Assembly: GCF_000013745.1 (NCBI RefSeq)
Contig: NC_007925.1
Span: forward strand, 2,046,001-2,110,000
DNA from: Rhodopseudomonas_A palustris_F
Lineage (GTDB): Bacteria; Pseudomonadota; Alphaproteobacteria; Rhizobiales; Xanthobacteraceae
DNA: 64,000 nt
Reading direction: 5' to 3'
Program-made: the position numbers and the translations under genes
Notes under the pieces: model-generated
What the model was told of the DNA's origin: nothing
The model's database searches: none
The model's input: only the letters and a program-made list of their open reading frames with translations
Shown here: positions 50,948-59,142 of the stretch, one piece after another
Layout: each line of letters begins with the position of its first letter
Numbering within the stretch: position 1 is the stretch's first letter

Positions 50948-51402
50948 TCGCCGTCGCCAGCCAGAATTTTTGGACGGTCACCGCTCATGCCGGCAAGAGC
51001 TGTCGCTTCCTGGTGTTCAAGGTCGCACCCTGCCGCGCGCCTCTCGAGGTCGAGCGGTTGGATCTGCCGAAGCAGCTGTCGATCCACGCATTCAAGGGCG
51101 ACGGACCGCATCCGCTTGACGCGGTGGATGTGGTGATCGCCGGCAGCGTCGGAACAGGATTCGCCAGCCGGATGGCGGCGCGCGGCGTTCGTGCCGTTGC
51201 GACTGCCGAGATCAATCCGGCACTCGCGGTCGCGCGCTTCATGGCCGGAACACTCGCTCCGCCGACGCGGCCAGCGTCTGTCGGGAAAGACAGATGCGAA
51301 TGCGAGTGCCTGACCGACGCCTCGCTCGCGTCGGACCACCTCACGACACAGCCGGGCTTCACCCGGTGCCCCCTTCCTGAAAGCAAAATCGATCATGACT
51401 AA
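50941..51402 (+). CDS. NifX/NafY-like (dinitrogenase iron-molybdenum cofactor) domain protein
   Basis: A 153-residue protein whose first 105 residues match the Nitro_FeMo-Co domain: MLIAVASQNFWTVTAHAGK, then DAVDVVIAGSVGTGFASRMA and GVRAVATAEINPALAVARFM. Such domains bind FeMo-co precursors in NifX/NafY, but many stand-alone members have unknown roles. A Cys-containing tail (DRCECECLTD and TRCPLP) is unusual. GGAG lies seven nt before the ATG. It overlaps ybgC (7 nt) and the SDR gene (8 nt), so it is co-translated with both. No nif genes are nearby. Confidence 0.8.
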   Translation: MLIAVASQNFWTVTAHAGKSCRFLVFKVAPCRAPLEVERLDLPKQLSIHAFKGDGPHPLDAVDVVIAGSVGTGFASRMAARGVRAVATAEINPALAVARFMAGTLAPPTRPASVGKDRCECECLTDASLASDHLTTQPGFTRCPLPESKIDHD

Positions 51403-52132
51403 ACCCTTCGCCTCCCGCATTGCTCTCGTCACCGGCGCCTCGCGCGGCATCGGCTATGCCGCCGCGCTCGCGCTGGCCGAAGCCGGCGCGCATATCGTCG
51501 CGGTGGCGCGCACCCAAGGCGGCCTCGAAGAGCTCGACGACGCCATCCGCGGCATCGGCGGCAGCGCCACGCTGGTGCCGCTCGATCTCACCGATTTCGA
51601 AGCCATCGCGCGGCTCGGCGCCGCGCTGAACGAGCGCCACGGCAGACTCGACGTTATGGTCGCGTCAGCCGGCATCGCCGGGCCGTCGTCGCCGCTCGGC
51701 CACATTCCGATGAAGCCGTGGAGCGACGTGATCGCGATCAACCTCACCGCGAATTTTCAATTGATCCGCTGCATGGAGCCGCTGCTGCGCAATTCGGACG
51801 CCGGCCGCGCCGTGTTCCTGACCTCCGCCGCGGCTGCGGGGGCTCCTGCCTATCGCGGCCCTTACGCGGCGTCCCACGCGGCGCTGCAGACCTTGGCGCG
51901 GGTGTGGGCGCGCGAGACCGCGATTACCAAGATCAAGATCAACCTGTTCGATCCCGGCCCGACCCGCACCAAACTGCGCGCCACGGTGATGCCCGGAGAA
52001 GACCCGCAGACCTTGCCGACGCCGCAGCAGGTTGCCGAGCAGATCGTGCCGCTGTGTGCCGCCGACTTTGCCGAAAGCGGCAAGCTTTATGACTACACGA
52101 GCCGCACGGTGAAGGATTTTGCCGTGCTGTGA
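51395..52132 (+). CDS. Short-chain dehydrogenase/reductase with catalytic Lys replaced by His
   Basis: A 245-residue Rossmann protein with the cofactor motif TGASRGIGYAA, the catalytic Ser region FLTSAAAAG, and YAASH where YxxxK is expected. The codon is CAC (51877 region), so the active-site Lys is His. Activity may be altered or lost. Otherwise it is full length with intact ends. It overlaps the NifX-like gene by 8 nt; the ABC exporter follows 29 nt later. Confidence 0.87.
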   Translation: MTKPFASRIALVTGASRGIGYAAALALAEAGAHIVAVARTQGGLEELDDAIRGIGGSATLVPLDLTDFEAIARLGAALNERHGRLDVMVASAGIAGPSSPLGHIPMKPWSDVIAINLTANFQLIRCMEPLLRNSDAGRAVFLTSAAAAGAPAYRGPYAASHAALQTLARVWARETAITKIKINLFDPGPTRTKLRATVMPGEDPQTLPTPQQVAEQIVPLCAADFAESGKLYDYTSRTVKDFAVL

Positions 52133-52161
52133 ATCGCAGCGCGATAGGTTTATCTGGATCG

Positions 52162-54009
52162 ATGCAGACCTCGGACAAGCGATCGATCAGGGAACGGCTC
52201 GGCGCGCTGCGGAACCTGAAGCCGTTTATCGCGATGGTCTGGCGCACCAGCCCATCGCTGACCCTGACCTCGCTGCTGCTGCGGCTGTTGCGCGCCGTGC
52301 TTCCGGTGGCGACGCTGTTTGTCGGCAAATTGATTATCGACGACGTCGTGCTGCTGGTGCAGCTGCCGGACAAGCCGTCGACTTTCGCGCAGTGGCTGGA
52401 CAGCGGCCGGCTGAATTGGCTGGGCCTGTTGCTCGCCGCCGAGTTGGCGCTGGCGATCGTGGCGGATCTGCTCGGGCGCGTGGTGGCGCTGGTCGACAGC
52501 TTGTTGTCGGAGCGCGTGACCAACGCCTCCAGCGTGCGGCTGATGCAGCATGCCGCGACGCTGGATCTGGAAGATTTCGAGGACGCCGATTTCCAGGATC
52601 AGCTGGAGCGGGCGCGCCGGCAGACCAGCGGCCGGATGACGCTGATGGCGCAATTGTTCGGTCAGGCGCAGGACATCGTGACCGTGGTCAGCTTCGCCGG
52701 CGGGCTGATCTTCTACGCGCCGTGGCTGATCGCGCTGTTGCTGCTGGCGCTGGTGCCGTCGTTTCTCGGCGAGGCGCACTTCAGCGCCAAGAGCTATTCG
52801 CTGGATTTCGTGCGCACGCCGGAGCGGCGCGGGCTGGACTATGTCCGGCAGACCGCCGCCAGCGTCGAGACCGCCAAGGAAGTGAAGATCTTCGGGCTCA
52901 GCGGCTTTCTGATCGACCGTTACGTGCGCCTCGCCACCGAGTTCTACGCCGCCAACCGCAATCTGGCGCTGCGCCGCGCCGGCTGGGGAAGCCTGTTCAC
53001 CGCGCTCGGCACCACCGGCTATTATCTGGCCTATGGCTATATCGTGTGGCGCACGCTGGCCGGCGAATTTTCGGTCGGCGATCTCACCTTTCTGGCGGGC
53101 TCGTTCCGCCGGCTCAGCACGCTGCTCGAAGGGCTGTTGAGCAGTTTTTCGAGCACCGCAAGCCAGGCGCTGTATCTCAACGACCTGTTTGCGTTCTTCG
53201 AGGTCAAGCCGGAGATCCTGTCGCCGTCCGATCCGCGGCCGTTCCCGCAGCCGATCCGCGAGGGCTTCGTGTTCGAGGATGTCGGCTTCATCTATCCCGG
53301 CGCCGAACGGTGGGCGGTCCGCCATCTCAGCTTCGCGCTGCGCGCCGGCGAGATGCTCGCCCTGGTCGGCGAGAACGGCGCCGGCAAGACCACCTTGGTG
53401 AAGCTGCTTGCGCGGCTCTATGACCCGGACGAAGGCCGGGTGCTGCTCGATGGCCACGATCTGCGAGACTATGACCTCGACGCGTTGCGCGGCCATATGG
53501 GCGTGATCTTTCAGGACTTCTTCCGCTACAACCTCACCGCCGCCGACAATATCGCGGTCGGCAAGATCGACGCGCGCGACGATCGTGACCGCATCGAACG
53601 GGCCGCCCGCAGCAGCCAGGCCGACGAGGTGATTGCGCGATTGCCGGGCGGCTACGAGCAGATGATCGGCAAGCGGTTTCGCAACGGCGTCGAATTGTCC
53701 GGCGGAGAATGGCAGAAGATCGCGATCGCGCGCGCCTATATGCGCGAGGCACCGGTACTGATCCTGGACGAGCCGACCGCGGCGCTGGACGCGCGATCCG
53801 AGTTCGAGGTGTTCCAGCGCTTCAAGGCGCTCAGTGCCGGCAAGACCGGCATTCTGATCTCGCACCGCTTTTCCAGCGTACGGATGGCCGATCGGATTCT
53901 CGTGCTCGCCGACGGCAAGGTGGAATCCGCCGGCACGCACGACGAACTGATGACGCAGGGCGGCCGCTATTCCGATCTGTTCGAGCTGCAGGCCGCCGGC
54001 TATCGCTAG
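52162..54009 (+). CDS. ABC exporter, fused permease and ATPase
   Basis: A 615-residue half-transporter with an N-terminal six-helix membrane domain (about 1-330) and a C-terminal nucleotide-binding domain. Walker A is VGENGAGKTTLV, the signature is LSGGEWQKIAIARA, Walker B is PVLILDEPTAALD, and the switch His is in LISHRFSSV. It probably works as a homodimer. The substrate is unknown; lipids or peptides are common for this type. The start MQTSDKRS at 52162 is preferred over GTG at 52129, which would overlap the SDR stop. Confidence 0.9.
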   Translation: MQTSDKRSIRERLGALRNLKPFIAMVWRTSPSLTLTSLLLRLLRAVLPVATLFVGKLIIDDVVLLVQLPDKPSTFAQWLDSGRLNWLGLLLAAELALAIVADLLGRVVALVDSLLSERVTNASSVRLMQHAATLDLEDFEDADFQDQLERARRQTSGRMTLMAQLFGQAQDIVTVVSFAGGLIFYAPWLIALLLLALVPSFLGEAHFSAKSYSLDFVRTPERRGLDYVRQTAASVETAKEVKIFGLSGFLIDRYVRLATEFYAANRNLALRRAGWGSLFTALGTTGYYLAYGYIVWRTLAGEFSVGDLTFLAGSFRRLSTLLEGLLSSFSSTASQALYLNDLFAFFEVKPEILSPSDPRPFPQPIREGFVFEDVGFIYPGAERWAVRHLSFALRAGEMLALVGENGAGKTTLVKLLARLYDPDEGRVLLDGHDLRDYDLDALRGHMGVIFQDFFRYNLTAADNIAVGKIDARDDRDRIERAARSSQADEVIARLPGGYEQMIGKRFRNGVELSGGEWQKIAIARAYMREAPVLILDEPTAALDARSEFEVFQRFKALSAGKTGILISHRFSSVRMADRILVLADGKVESAGTHDELMTQGGRYSDLFELQAAGYR

Positions 54010-54161
54010 CGGCTGGCCCGCGCTCCGTATGCGCCTGGTGCGAGAACCGTAAATTTCAGGATGAGAGCCGGTTTCTCGAAACCGGCTACCGCAACTCCAG
54101 CTTGTTGCCGCGCCACACCTGGCATAGCCTCCGCAACAGCCCCGCGAGTTGGATGATCTCC

Positions 54162-54503
54162 ATGATGATCGTCGTCAAACGCAAGATGCGCAGAACTCGG
54201 ATCGGGCTGCTGAGCGCGCTCGCCCTGTTAGGGGGCGTGGTGGGCGCGGCAGCGGCGGGGCCGTGGCGAGCGGGTGAGGGCAACACTCGCGGCTGGCAAT
54301 TGATGAGCCCGCAAGAACGCATCGAGCACCAGGCGCGGGTGCGTGGTTTCACCGATTATGAGACCTGCCAAGCCTACCGGAGCCGACATCACGACCTGAT
54401 GGTGCAGCGTGCCCAACAACGCGGCTTAGTATTGCCGGGCTCCCACTGGGATTTCTGCGACCGTCTCAAGTCGATGCCGTCCTCGCCGCCGGCTTCGGAG
54501 TGA
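54162..54503 (+). CDS. Small exported protein beside a ferric-reductase-like gene
   Basis: A 113-residue protein with a basic head and signal peptide (RIGLLSALALLGGVVGAAAA, cleavage near AAA-GPWR). The mature part has MSPQERIEHQARVRGFTDYE followed by a Cys (TCQAYRSRHHDLM) and a second Cys near the end (HWDFCDRLK), possibly forming a disulfide. His-rich helices could bind metal or haem. It lies 4 nt before the membrane flavoprotein gene. I know similar small proteins but no established function. Confidence 0.7.
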   Translation: MMIVVKRKMRRTRIGLLSALALLGGVVGAAAAGPWRAGEGNTRGWQLMSPQERIEHQARVRGFTDYETCQAYRSRHHDLMVQRAQQRGLVLPGSHWDFCDRLKSMPSSPPASE

Positions 54504-54507
54504 GCCG

Positions 54508-55785
54508 ATGACCGGCTTGGCATCGACGCTGCGGTTGCTGTCCATCCCGCTGCTCTCCGTCGCCGTGCCGTTCGGCTTTGTGCTGTGGGCTTTTCCCGAG
54601 GACCTGGCGCCGGCGCGGATGATCGGGATCGTCGTCGGCTGGATCGGCTGCGGGTTGCTGCTGGTCAGCCTGCTGTTGATGCTGCGCGAACCCCGGCTGG
54701 CGCGCTGGCTCGGCGGGTTGGAGCGCATGTATCGTTGGCACCACGTCACCGGCATCCTGGCCTATGTGGCGCTGCTGCTGCATCCGCTGGCGCTGGCGGC
54801 GAATGGACTCTCGACGTCGCCGGCATTCGCCTGGGAGACGTTATCGGCGTTCGACGAGGGATGGGCGGTCTGGTCTGGCTGGCTTGGGCTGCTGGTGCTG
54901 ATGCTGGGATTGATCGTCACGTTCAGTCCGACGTTGAACCAACGGCTGTCATACGGCACCTGGCGCTGGCTGCACGCTGCGCTGGCCCTCGGGGTATTGC
55001 TCGGACTGGTTCATCTTGTGCTGCTCGGCATCGACGAACCAGTGCTGCCGATCATCGCCGTGGTGGCGCTGATCCTGGCTTGGCGTGCGCTGCGCGGCGA
55101 TCTCGGGTTGGCGGCGCATCCCTACATCGTGAGCTCGGTGCAGCCGATTGCAGAAGGCGCCGTCGAGATTGGCTTGCGCCCGCTCGGCGATCCGCTCGCC
55201 ATCGCCGCGGGACAGTTCGTATTGGTGGCGTTCTTTGCCGGCCCGACCTATCGCGGTTGCGGCGAATTTCATCCCTTCACGGTTAGTTCGATCGATCCTG
55301 ACCGGGTGCTACATGTCGGCGTGAAGGCCCTCGGCGACTGCACCCGGCGGATGCTGTCGATTGAGCAGGGCGTCGCGGCGCGGGTGATGGGCGGGTTCGG
55401 CAATTTTCTCGCTGACCGTAAAGCCGCTCCGCAATTTTGGGTGGCGGGTGGCATTGGCGTGGCACCGTTCGTCGCTCTGCTGCGGGCCGGTCATCTCAGC
55501 GACGCAACGAGGCTGCTGTACCTCTATCGCAGCGAGGCCGACGCGGTGTTTCTGTCGGAATTGCGCACGATCGCGGCATCCGACCCGCGGCTGTCGCTGC
55601 AGGCCGTGGCGACCGGCGATACTTTGCCGGACCTGACGCAGATTCTCCCCGATGCCTCGCAGTTATCCGGCTGCGATTGCTATTTCTGCGGACCGCCGGG
55701 CTTGATCGCGGCGCTGGAGCCGTTGCTGCGCGCCAAGGGCGTCACCGCCCGCCATATCCATTACGAAAACTTCGAGTTCAGATGA
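54508..55785 (+). CDS. Ferric-reductase-like membrane flavoprotein (FRD/FNR family)
   Basis: A 425-residue protein. The N-terminal half has six membrane segments of the ferric-reductase-like domain with haem-ligand His candidates (MYRWHHVTGILAYVALLLHP; WRWLHAALALG; LGLVHLVLLG). The C-terminal half is a ferredoxin-NADP reductase module (FHPFTVSS for FAD, WVAGGIGVAPFVALL for NAD(P)H, CDCYFCGPPGLI at the end). It can move electrons from cytoplasmic NAD(P)H through haems to the periplasm. It overlaps the cytochrome b5-like gene by 4 nt. Confidence 0.87.
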   Translation: MTGLASTLRLLSIPLLSVAVPFGFVLWAFPEDLAPARMIGIVVGWIGCGLLLVSLLLMLREPRLARWLGGLERMYRWHHVTGILAYVALLLHPLALAANGLSTSPAFAWETLSAFDEGWAVWSGWLGLLVLMLGLIVTFSPTLNQRLSYGTWRWLHAALALGVLLGLVHLVLLGIDEPVLPIIAVVALILAWRALRGDLGLAAHPYIVSSVQPIAEGAVEIGLRPLGDPLAIAAGQFVLVAFFAGPTYRGCGEFHPFTVSSIDPDRVLHVGVKALGDCTRRMLSIEQGVAARVMGGFGNFLADRKAAPQFWVAGGIGVAPFVALLRAGHLSDATRLLYLYRSEADAVFLSELRTIAASDPRLSLQAVATGDTLPDLTQILPDASQLSGCDCYFCGPPGLIAALEPLLRAKGVTARHIHYENFEFR

Positions 55786-56150
55786 TGCGCAAACTGTTCA
55801 TCGCAACGACTGCGACGTTCTGGGCCATGGTGCTCGCATTCTGGGGCGGCAGCCTGTGGTCGCCCGACGCCGAGCAGCCGCTCGCCGCAGCCCCTGACCG
55901 CGCGATTGCCGCCGCCGAACTGGCCAAGCACACCACACCCGAAACCTGCTGGATGGCGATCCGCGGCGACGTCTACGATCTCGCCGCCTATCTGCCGGAC
56001 CATCCGTCACGGCCGCAGATCATCGAACCATGGTGCGGCAAAGACGCCACCGAGGCCTACAACACCAAGACCAAGAACCGGCCGCATTCCAAGGAAGCCG
56101 ACGAGATGCTACCTAAATACCGGATTGGCCGGCTTTTGCCGGAGCGTTAG
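55782..56150 (+). CDS. Membrane-anchored cytochrome b5-like protein
   Basis: A 122-residue protein with an N-terminal membrane anchor (MMRKLFIATTATFWAMVLAF) and a cytochrome b5-type domain: LAKHTTPETCWMAIRGDVYDL, then LPDHPSRPQ where b5 has HPGG, and the second His region NRPHSKEADEML. The HPGG turn is changed to HPSR, but both likely haem His remain. It probably faces the periplasm and takes electrons from the flavoprotein just upstream. Confidence 0.82.
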   Translation: MMRKLFIATTATFWAMVLAFWGGSLWSPDAEQPLAAAPDRAIAAAELAKHTTPETCWMAIRGDVYDLAAYLPDHPSRPQIIEPWCGKDATEAYNTKTKNRPHSKEADEMLPKYRIGRLLPER

Positions 56151-56229
56151 TCCCACGGCAAAATGCCGAACCCGGGGCACGATCGGATCAGCACGGCGGC
56201 GTGGGGCTGATTTGCGCGACCTTATGATG

Positions 56230-56254
56230 CGTTATATAGATTGGCTATATGACG
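56230..56254 (+). promoter_or_regulatory. ModE/Mo-box-like palindrome before the ABC importer operon
   Basis: CGTTATATA-GATTGGC-TATATGACG is an inverted repeat (second arm complement CGTCATATA, one mismatch). The half-site CGTTATATA with a short AT-free spacer matches what I recall of ModE/MopB molybdate-responsive sites. It lies about 66 nt before the solute-binding protein start. The match is by eye only. Confidence 0.5.
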
Positions 56255-56320
56255 ATTATTGAGGGGTCGTTTCGATCGCCCCGCACGCCGCCGCCATCCG
56301 ATCAATCCGTGGAGATTATC

Positions 56321-57313
56321 ATGCCTGCCGTTGCGACACGCCGCTCACTCATGGTCGGACTAGGCTCCTTGGCGCTGGCCGGCTTGGCGCCGCGTCGCGC
56401 ATTGTCCACGCCGTCCCGCGGGCTGCAGATTTTGGGAGCACCGAACGGCTCGACCGTCGTGCTGGTCGATCTGATCGAATCCGGGGCGCTGGCGGCGGCG
56501 GCGCCGGACGTGAGCTTCCGGCTGTGGCGAACCACCGACGATCTGCGCGCCGGCATCGTCTCCGGCAATACCAAGATCTTTTCGACGCCGAGCCATGTGC
56601 CCGCCAACCTCGCGAGCCGCGGCATGCCGCTGAAGATGCTTTGCCTGCTCGGCATGGGGCATCTGTCGGTGATCACCAGCGACGACAGCATCCGGGATTT
56701 TCATGACCTGGCCGGCAAGCCGATGCTCGGCTTCTTCCGCAACGACATGCCGGATTTGACCTTCCGGGCGATCGCAAAAATGGAAGGGCTCGATCCCGAC
56801 AAGGACATTCAGCTGAGCTACGTGCAAACCGCGATGGAAGCCGCGCAGATGCTCGCCGCCGGCCGCGCCACCACCGCGATCCTGTCCGAGCCGCCGGCCA
56901 CCGCCGCCATGGTGATGGCCGCGCAGCAGGAGCGCAAATTGCGTCGCGCCTTCGAACTCACCACGATCTGGGGCCGACACAAGCCGAAGCCGCGGATTCC
57001 GATGGCGGGGATCGCGCTGCATGCCAGCCTGCTCGACGACGCGCCGGATTTGGTTGCAGCATTGCGTGCCGGGCTGTTGCCGGCCAAGCAGCGCGTGCTG
57101 GCCGATCCCGCGGCGGCGGCGAAGCTCGCCGAACGCCGCATGGAGATGCGGCCGCAGATTTTTGAGAAGGCGTTTCCCTATATGCATATCGACGTGGTGT
57201 CGGCGAAGGAGGCCAAGGCCGAACTGATCGACTTCTACACCACGCTGCTCGCGCTCGAGCCGGAAGCGCTCGGCGGCAAGCTGCCGCCCGACGATTTCTA
57301 TCTCGACCTCTGA
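56321..57313 (+). CDS. ABC importer solute-binding protein (NitT/TauT type, TAT-like leader)
   Basis: A 330-residue protein with an RR leader (VATRRSLMVGLGSLALAGLA) and a NitT/TauT/SsuA-like binding fold (LGAPNGSTVVLVDLIESGAL; AGRATTAILSEPPATAAMVM). The ligand is not predictable from sequence; the family takes up nitrate, sulfonates, pyrimidines and others. The start at 56321 follows GTGGAG; the frame from 56249 is longer but reads through the control region. Permease and ATPase genes follow directly. Confidence 0.86.
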   Translation: MPAVATRRSLMVGLGSLALAGLAPRRALSTPSRGLQILGAPNGSTVVLVDLIESGALAAAAPDVSFRLWRTTDDLRAGIVSGNTKIFSTPSHVPANLASRGMPLKMLCLLGMGHLSVITSDDSIRDFHDLAGKPMLGFFRNDMPDLTFRAIAKMEGLDPDKDIQLSYVQTAMEAAQMLAAGRATTAILSEPPATAAMVMAAQQERKLRRAFELTTIWGRHKPKPRIPMAGIALHASLLDDAPDLVAALRAGLLPAKQRVLADPAAAAKLAERRMEMRPQIFEKAFPYMHIDVVSAKEAKAELIDFYTTLLALEPEALGGKLPPDDFYLDL

Positions 57314-57314
57314 C

Positions 57315-58142
57315 ATGAGGCGCGGCGAGGGCGCCAGCGATCTAATGTGGGGCGCCCTCGGTGTGGCGCTGCTGGCCGGCGGCTGGAGCTGGATCAATCG
57401 GGCGTCCGGCCCGTTCGTGCTGCCGAGTCTCGGCGACACCGGACTGGCGCTCGTGCGTATCATCAGATCGGCCGACACCTTGCCGACGGTCGCCGCCACG
57501 CTCGAACACGCCCTGGGCGGCGTGGCGATCGGCGCCGGCATCGGCTTCATGGTCGGGTTAGCCGGTGGTTTCGCCCGACCGATCGGCGCCACCATAGCTC
57601 CGATCGCCACTGCGATCCTCGGCGTGCCACCGATCGCCTGGGTGGTGTTGGCGCTGTTGTGGTTCGGGCCGGGCGGCTTGGGGCCGCTGTTCACCGTGGC
57701 GATCACCGCGATGCCGATCGTGTTCGCCGCCAGCTTGCAGGGCGTGCGCTCCCGCGATCCGCAGCTCGCGGAAATGGCGCGGGTGTTTCGGCTGCCGATG
57801 CGTAGCCGGTTATTCCGGATCATGTTGCCGGAGCTCGCCACCATACTGGCGCCGGCGCTCGCCACCACTTTCGCGATGGCCTGGAAGGTCGCGCTGATGG
57901 CCGAGGTGCTCGGCGACGGCAGCGGCATCGGCGGCCGCTTCGCCACCGCGCGGGCCCACCTCGATCTGCCGGAGGCGATGGCCTGGATCGTCATCGTGGT
58001 CAGCTTCGTGCTGATCAGCGACGTGCTGCTGCTCGGTCGGCTGCGGCGCTGGGTTGGCCGCTGCCGCGCGCCGGCGCTCGCGCAGCAGAGCCGCGGGGCC
58101 GCAAGCGGCGGCGGCGGCGCGATGCGGGACAAGTCATGCTGA
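57315..58142 (+). CDS. ABC importer permease (NitT/TauT type)
   Basis: A 275-residue membrane protein with about six helices and the ABC-permease EAA-type loop (EMARVFRLPMRSRLFRIMLPEL). It starts 1 nt after the binding-protein stop and overlaps the ATPase gene by 7 nt. Together they make a complete importer. A basic, Gly-rich tail ends the protein (RGAASGGGGAMRDKSC). Confidence 0.88.
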   Translation: MRRGEGASDLMWGALGVALLAGGWSWINRASGPFVLPSLGDTGLALVRIIRSADTLPTVAATLEHALGGVAIGAGIGFMVGLAGGFARPIGATIAPIATAILGVPPIAWVVLALLWFGPGGLGPLFTVAITAMPIVFAASLQGVRSRDPQLAEMARVFRLPMRSRLFRIMLPELATILAPALATTFAMAWKVALMAEVLGDGSGIGGRFATARAHLDLPEAMAWIVIVVSFVLISDVLLLGRLRRWVGRCRAPALAQQSRGAASGGGGAMRDKSC

Positions 58143-58852
58143 GATTCTCCGACGTCGGCTTCGTCATCGACGGCGGGCTTCTGCTCGCGTCGCTGAACCT
58201 GGTGATCGCGCCGCATGACATCGTGGTGATGGTCGGGCGTTCCGGCATCGGCAAGACCACCGCGCTGCGGCTGGCGGCCGGCTTGGAACGGGTCAGCAGC
58301 GGCGCGCTCGACAATTCATTCGCGCGAACCGCGATGGTGTTTCAGGAGCCGCGATTACTGCCCTGGGCGAGCGCGCTCGACAATGTCGCGCTGGCGCTGG
58401 AGGGCGGCGATCGATCACGGCTGCAACGTCGCGAGCTGGCCGCGCAATGGCTGCGTCGGCTCGGATTCGACGCCGCCGACTTAAGCAAGCATCCGCTGCA
58501 GCTCTCCGGCGGCATGCAGGCCCGCGTCGCCATCGCGCGGGCACTGGTGACCAAGCCGGACCTGATCCTGATGGATGAACCTTTCGCTGCGCTGGATTTG
58601 GCGCTGCGGCGCGATCTGCAGGCGCTGACCCGCGCGCTCTGCAGCGAGACCGGCGCGGCCGTGCTGTTCGTGACGCATGATCTGGCGGAAGCCGTGTGCC
58701 TCGCCGACCGCATCGTAGTGATCAGCGGCGCGCCGGGGACGATCACCGCCGAACTGCCGCAACGCCCGGCGTCGAGCCTCAGCGAGATGTGGTCGGCGGT
58801 CGCCGAGTTGTCGCGACGCGCGGAGATCACCGCTGCCTTCGAGCCGGCCTGA
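58136..58852 (+). CDS. ABC importer ATPase (NitT/TauT type)
   Basis: A 238-residue nucleotide-binding protein: Walker A VGRSGIGKTTALR, signature LSGGMQARVAIARA, Walker B DLILMDEPFAALD, and switch His in VLFVTHDLAEAV. The Q-loop is in VFQEPRLLPW. It energises the permease upstream. It converges with the CxxC protein gene; 20 nt separate the stops. Confidence 0.93.
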   Translation: MLRFSDVGFVIDGGLLLASLNLVIAPHDIVVMVGRSGIGKTTALRLAAGLERVSSGALDNSFARTAMVFQEPRLLPWASALDNVALALEGGDRSRLQRRELAAQWLRRLGFDAADLSKHPLQLSGGMQARVAIARALVTKPDLILMDEPFAALDLALRRDLQALTRALCSETGAAVLFVTHDLAEAVCLADRIVVISGAPGTITAELPQRPASSLSEMWSAVAELSRRAEITAAFEPA

Positions 58853-58872
58853 CCCAGACGGCCTTGGCCAGA

Positions 58873-59109
58873 CTAGGCCGTGAGCCATTTGGCGATGTCG
58901 TCCGCCTTGGGCAGACCGCCGGCATGCACCACCTTGCCGTCGATGACGATGCCCGGCGTCGAGACCACGCCGTAGCCGGCGATCGCCGCATAGTCGCTGA
59001 CCTTCTCGATTTGGATCTCGGTGCCGAGCCGGTCGGCTTCCTTTTGCACCATCTCGGCGGTGGTGGTGCAGCGGGCGCAGCCGGGGCCGAGGATCTTAAT
59101 GTCTTTCAT
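58873..59109 (-). CDS. Thioredoxin-fold CxxC protein (redox-active disulfide protein 2 type)
   Basis: A 78-residue protein: IKILGPGCARCTTTAEMVQ holds the CxxC pair near the N terminus, and VVSTPGIVIDGKVVHAGGLP has the cis-Pro typical of the fold. Small proteins of this type accompany DUF318 permeases and may pass electrons or bind a metalloid. It follows the permease gene by 33 nt and shares its promoter. Confidence 0.88.
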   Translation of the reverse strand: MKDIKILGPGCARCTTTAEMVQKEADRLGTEIQIEKVSDYAAIAGYGVVSTPGIVIDGKVVHAGGLPKADDIAKWLTA

Positions 59110-59142
59110 GGCGATTGCTCCAGGACGTCGTGATACGAGGAT

